A DNA stretch of 58,291 nt from an uncultured Allobaculum sp. GTDB taxonomy: Bacteria; Bacillota_I; Bacilli_A; Erysipelotrichales; Erysipelotrichaceae. The DNA lies in the NCBI GenBank assembly GCA_910579655.1, contig CAJTVE010000011.1:1-58291 (forward strand). The letters are read 5' to 3'. The position numbers were made by a program, and so were the translations under genes. Position 1 is the stretch's first letter. Every line of letters begins with the position of its first letter. The notes beneath the pieces are model-generated. The model saw only the letters and a list, made by a program, of their open reading frames with translations, was not told where the DNA came from and searched no databases. This document shows, piece by piece, positions 55,430-58,291 of the stretch.

Positions 55430-56626
55430 ATGGGAATTATTAAATGGTCACTCGATGCGGCTCGTTCGACATATGCGGATCAGCCAAAGGAAATTCTGAC
55501 CTGTGAAGGGTTAAGCAATGATGTTCTGGCGGTTCCTGCCACCCAAAAAGGAAAAAACGGCCGGGCAAATCCTGTCCTGAGTGATGGTTCTGTATTTAAT
55601 GTCGGAATCAATCAGGCAGCCCTGCTCATTGAAAATGGTAAAGTTCATGACTTTGTCATTGCGGACAGTGAAAAAAATACTGGCCAGTATATTTACGATA
55701 CAAATGCGGAACCTTCCTTATTAACTGGAGGCCTTCGCAACTGGGATAATGTATGGAAGACGGTGAAAGACCGTTTCAGCTTTGGCGGCCAGAGTCCCAA
55801 CACGATGAATCTGGTTTACTTAAACCTCAAAGAAATCACTGGCAACCCTGTTGGTGTTGGCAAGATTCCATTTGTCGACAACTATCTCAATACACGCCTG
55901 CTGCTTGGGCTGCATGGCTATTACACTTTCCGAATCTCCAATCCCGCGGTTTTCTATGAAAATCTGCTGATGGATCCAACTCGCAAATATCGCAAAGACG
56001 AAATTACCGAACAGCTGCGCGTAGAGATGATGCCAAAGATCTCGGCAGCCCTGGCCAAAATTGCTCCATTCTGCGTCAATGGCTACCAGGACATCTATGC
56101 TCATGATGAAGACCTGGCGAAAGCGCTCAACGAATCTCTTGGAAAAGAATGGCTCGATTCCCGCGGAATTGAACTCGTGAAGGTGGCTTTAAATCCTGAA
56201 CTTTCACCAGCTGATTCCAAGCGCGTGATGGAACTGGAAAATGCAAAGACCCTTTCCAATACTGATATGGCGATTGGTTCCATGGTCAACGCCCAGAACC
56301 AGGCCATGCAAAATGCAGCCGGCAACGCGCATGGCGCAGTGAACGGCTTTATGGGCATGAATATGGCTGGTGGGGGAATGAATGCCAGTGATCTGCTTAA
56401 AGCCAAAATGGCTTCGCAGCCTGCTCCATCCCAGGCCGCTCCTGTCTCCTCTTCCCATGCATCCGGAAGCTGGACCTGCCCGGTCTGTGGGGCGGTGAAC
56501 ACCGGAAAGTTCTGTCCCAATGATGGAACGCCAAAACCTGCCGGTCCAAAATTCTGTCCAGAATGCGGCCACCAGGTGGAAGCAGGCGCAAAATTCTGCC
56601 CGGAATGCGGAACAAAGCTCGGTTAA
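55430..56626 (+). CDS. SPFH-domain protein with C-terminal zinc ribbons (YdjI-like)
   Basis: 398 residues. The SPFH domain (about 20-290) matches the YdjI/virion-core-like group: ANPVLSDGSVFNVGINQAAL, a GGLRNWDNVWK segment and GYYTFRISNPAVFYENLL. A Gly/Met/Ala-rich linker (about 295-345) is followed by two zinc ribbons (CPVCGAVNTGKFCPNDG and two CPECG repeats). Bacterial relatives act in membrane-stress or phage-shock-like complexes, often recruiting to the membrane; this is family knowledge. GGAGG precedes the ATG. No partner gene is adjacent. Confidence 0.9.
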   Translation: MGIIKWSLDAARSTYADQPKEILTCEGLSNDVLAVPATQKGKNGRANPVLSDGSVFNVGINQAALLIENGKVHDFVIADSEKNTGQYIYDTNAEPSLLTGGLRNWDNVWKTVKDRFSFGGQSPNTMNLVYLNLKEITGNPVGVGKIPFVDNYLNTRLLLGLHGYYTFRISNPAVFYENLLMDPTRKYRKDEITEQLRVEMMPKISAALAKIAPFCVNGYQDIYAHDEDLAKALNESLGKEWLDSRGIELVKVALNPELSPADSKRVMELENAKTLSNTDMAIGSMVNAQNQAMQNAAGNAHGAVNGFMGMNMAGGGMNASDLLKAKMASQPAPSQAAPVSSSHASGSWTCPVCGAVNTGKFCPNDGTPKPAGPKFCPECGHQVEAGAKFCPECGTKLG

Positions 56627-56852
56627 TTGGCTAAACCTAAACTGACATCGTCAGGTCTGTTTCTTTACAGGAGATAGACCTGCAAGAAAAAGAAGGCTGC
56701 CTGTTTCGATCTTTAAAGATCCAGCACAGAGTATCCAGCCCCTCCCAATCCCTGAACTGATCTGAATCTGCTTTTTTCATCAGGGATTGTGAAACAGATC
56801 CCGTAATTGTGTATCACAAAATATTTTGATCTCAATTCAGACGCCCCTTGTT

Positions 56853-56888
56853 GACTTCCTGTTTTTGATGACGGGAAGTCTTTTTTTT
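56853..56888 (+). terminator. Intrinsic terminator after the SPFH gene
   Basis: A 9-bp stem with one G-U pair (56853-56861 with 56872-56880) and eight Ts. It lies 230 nt after the stop. The stretch 56627-56852 also has an inverted repeat at 56652-56658/56676-56682 without a T-tract. Confidence 0.85.
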
Positions 56889-56941
56889 CGAAACGCCAGA
56901 TGCAAAAATAAGAATGGTCATTTCGAAAACGGTCTTATTCA

Positions 56942-56962
56942 TGTTCTCCTATAATAAGAACA
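56942..56962 (+). promoter_or_regulatory. -10 box inside a TGTTCT/AGAACA dyad upstream of bsh
   Basis: TATAAT (56950-56955) lies in the 9-nt centre of a perfect inverted repeat TGTTCT (56942-56947) and AGAACA (56957-56962). A repressor bound to this dyad would cover the -10. No clear -35. Confidence 0.5.
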
Positions 56963-57088
56963 GAATTACAAAGCAGTACCATTCATATGGTCTACTTGCC
57001 TGATCTCAAAAGTGAATCAGCCTGTCTGATGTGTTTGTGAGATCTGTGGGCAGATCTTTGATCTGGTACGAGGAAAGGATGTTTTAAA

Positions 57089-58081
57089 ATGTGCACTGGT
57101 CTTTCGTTCAGAAACGGAAATAGCCACTATTTCGGTCGTAACCTTGACCTTGAAATTGATTATCCGATTACTGTAACCATCACTCCACGAAACTACGAGT
57201 ATAAGTTTCGTCATCTTGACACTACCTACAAAAACCATTACGCAATGATCGGTATGGGAATGGTTGTTGACGGCTTCCCACTGATGTTTGAAGCCATCAA
57301 TGAAAAAGGTCTTGGTATCGCCGGTCTGGCTTTCTGGAACAGCTGCCATTACTTCGAACCAGCAGAAGGAAAAACAAATGTAGCTTCCTTCGAACTGATC
57401 CCTTATATCATGGCTGACTGCGCTACTGTTGAAGATGCCCGCAAAAAATTCGAAAATCTGAATATTACAAATGAAGGGTTCTCCGTTCATATGCCACCTT
57501 CACCATTACATTGGATCATTGGCGATGATAAGGAAACTATCGTTGTTGAACAGACGATTGATGGTCTGAAAGTTTATGATGACCCATACGATGTCCTGAC
57601 CAACGAACCAACCTTCCCGTTCCATAAAGAGAACCTGAACTACTACTGCAACGTCTGCAACCATATCAAAGACTTCAAAGAAAGCCGTTTTGCTCCAAAT
57701 ATGCCTGACTTCCGCAACTTTGGTGCTGGTACCGGCACTGCAAACCTGCCTGGTGGTCTTGATCCAGTATCCCGTTTCGTCCGTGTTGCTTTCTATACAC
57801 TGAACAGCCGTTGTGCAGATACTGAACAGGCGAATGTTTCCCAGTTCTTCCATATTCTGCAAAGTGTTGCTCAGCCTGATGGCGGCGATAACAACAAACC
57901 TGGTGAATATGAAATCACACAGTATAGCTGTGGATGCAACACCAAGACTTTACGTTTCTATTACACCACGTATAACAACCAGTCATTAAATGCGGTTGAT
58001 CTGATGAAGGAAGACCTCGAAGCGGATCAGTGCAAGATGATTCCTGTTATCCGTGATCTGCAGGTTAACGTACAGAACTGA
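57089..58081 (+). CDS. bsh: Bile salt hydrolase / choloylglycine hydrolase family protein
   Basis: 330 residues. Ntn hydrolase with nucleophile Cys2 exposed by Met removal (MCTGLSFR), Arg17 and Asp20 in GRNLDLE, Asn172 in VLTNEPTF and Arg229 in DPVSRFVRV, all as in bile salt hydrolases. The position normally Asn in AGLN(F/Y) is Ala81 here (AGLAFWN), so substrate preference may differ from typical BSH or penicillin V acylase. No signal peptide; cytoplasmic deconjugation of tauro- or glyco-bile acids is the expected role in a gut bacterium. AGGAAAGGA precedes the ATG. Confidence 0.93.
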   Translation: MCTGLSFRNGNSHYFGRNLDLEIDYPITVTITPRNYEYKFRHLDTTYKNHYAMIGMGMVVDGFPLMFEAINEKGLGIAGLAFWNSCHYFEPAEGKTNVASFELIPYIMADCATVEDARKKFENLNITNEGFSVHMPPSPLHWIIGDDKETIVVEQTIDGLKVYDDPYDVLTNEPTFPFHKENLNYYCNVCNHIKDFKESRFAPNMPDFRNFGAGTGTANLPGGLDPVSRFVRVAFYTLNSRCADTEQANVSQFFHILQSVAQPDGGDNNKPGEYEITQYSCGCNTKTLRFYYTTYNNQSLNAVDLMKEDLEADQCKMIPVIRDLQVNVQN

Positions 58082-58148
58082 ATTCCCGTATTCCAGACTC
58101 TTCCCCCAAACTTTTCGTTTTAATCGACTTTACCGACTTACATGACTT

Positions 58149-58179
58149 AAAACTGTATCCCTAAGGATGCAGTTTTTTC
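58149..58179 (+). terminator. Intrinsic terminator of bsh
   Basis: A 12-bp stem with one G-U pair and a 4-nt loop (58149-58160 with 58165-58176), followed by Ts. Nothing else was recognised to the window end. Confidence 0.85.
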
Positions 58180-58291
58180 TTGGACTTTGCAAAACAAAGA
58201 AAAAAGGCATTGAGAAAAACGGGATTTAACAGTTGGATAAATAAGGCAATTTTAAAATAATAAGGGCTAAATGATTGAAATTCCGTTATCG

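Overview
The window looks like a chromosomal segment of a gut Bacillota of the Erysipelotrichaceae/Erysipelotrichia type (for example relatives of Allobaculum, Dubosiella or Faecalibaculum). This is inferred from the gene set (type III glutamine synthetase, bile salt hydrolase, an RRNPP-type regulator, a DUF1430 bacteriocin-type exporter, an ANTAR regulator), Gram-positive Shine-Dalgarno sites, moderate G+C and many strong intrinsic terminators. No rRNA, tRNA, CRISPR array or prophage was seen.

Layout. (1) 0.7-4 kb: cysteine and thiol genes (cysE, a cyclophilin-like protein, gshA). (2) 4.4-17.5 kb: a nitrogen-assimilation block. On the minus strand are glnN (GSIII) and asnB-gltB-gltD. On the plus strand are a divergent GS-I-like gene, an ANTAR antiterminator and a YbaK deacylase. 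glnN and asnB each have a promoter followed by a structured 5' leader; the glnN leader folds into a closed four-way junction ending in a U-tract just before the ribosome binding site. (3) 18.4-24.7 kb: a GH13 enzyme, a LytTR response regulator with a membrane kinase whose ATPase domain is degenerate, then a convergent ABC ATPase plus DUF1430 membrane protein of bacteriocin-export/immunity type. (4) 25.5-30 kb: a surface-polymer O-acylation cluster (DHHW protein, MBOAT, DUF4358, SGNH esterase). (5) 30.9-33.8 kb: a possibly flavinylated lipoprotein and pyrG. (6) 34.4-37.8 kb: a tight WYL regulator - DUF2779 nuclease - zinc phospholipase-like operon. (7) 38.1-43.3 kb: a domain-permuted GH3 glucosidase and an NfnAB-type transhydrogenase. 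(8) 43.6-48.5 kb: a housekeeping run (efp, tail-anchored protein, cmk, der, gpsA, hup). (9) 48.7-54.5 kb: an accessory stretch with an ISL3 remnant, two short exported products, a divergent RRNPP-type regulator, msrA behind a foldable leader, and a Fic protein. (10) 55.4-58.1 kb: an SPFH/zinc-ribbon protein and a choloylglycine-hydrolase-family gene.

How parts fit: GSIII plus GOGAT form the ammonium assimilation cycle, AsnB uses glutamine for asparagine, and NfnAB can balance the NAD(P)H and ferredoxin pools. The GS-like/ANTAR pair and the two RNA leaders suggest that nitrogen genes are controlled at transcription elongation. The best candidates for something undescribed are the glnN leader, the peptide/RRNPP module near 50 kb, the degenerate two-component pair beside the DUF1430 transporter, and the WYL-DUF2779-phospholipase operon.
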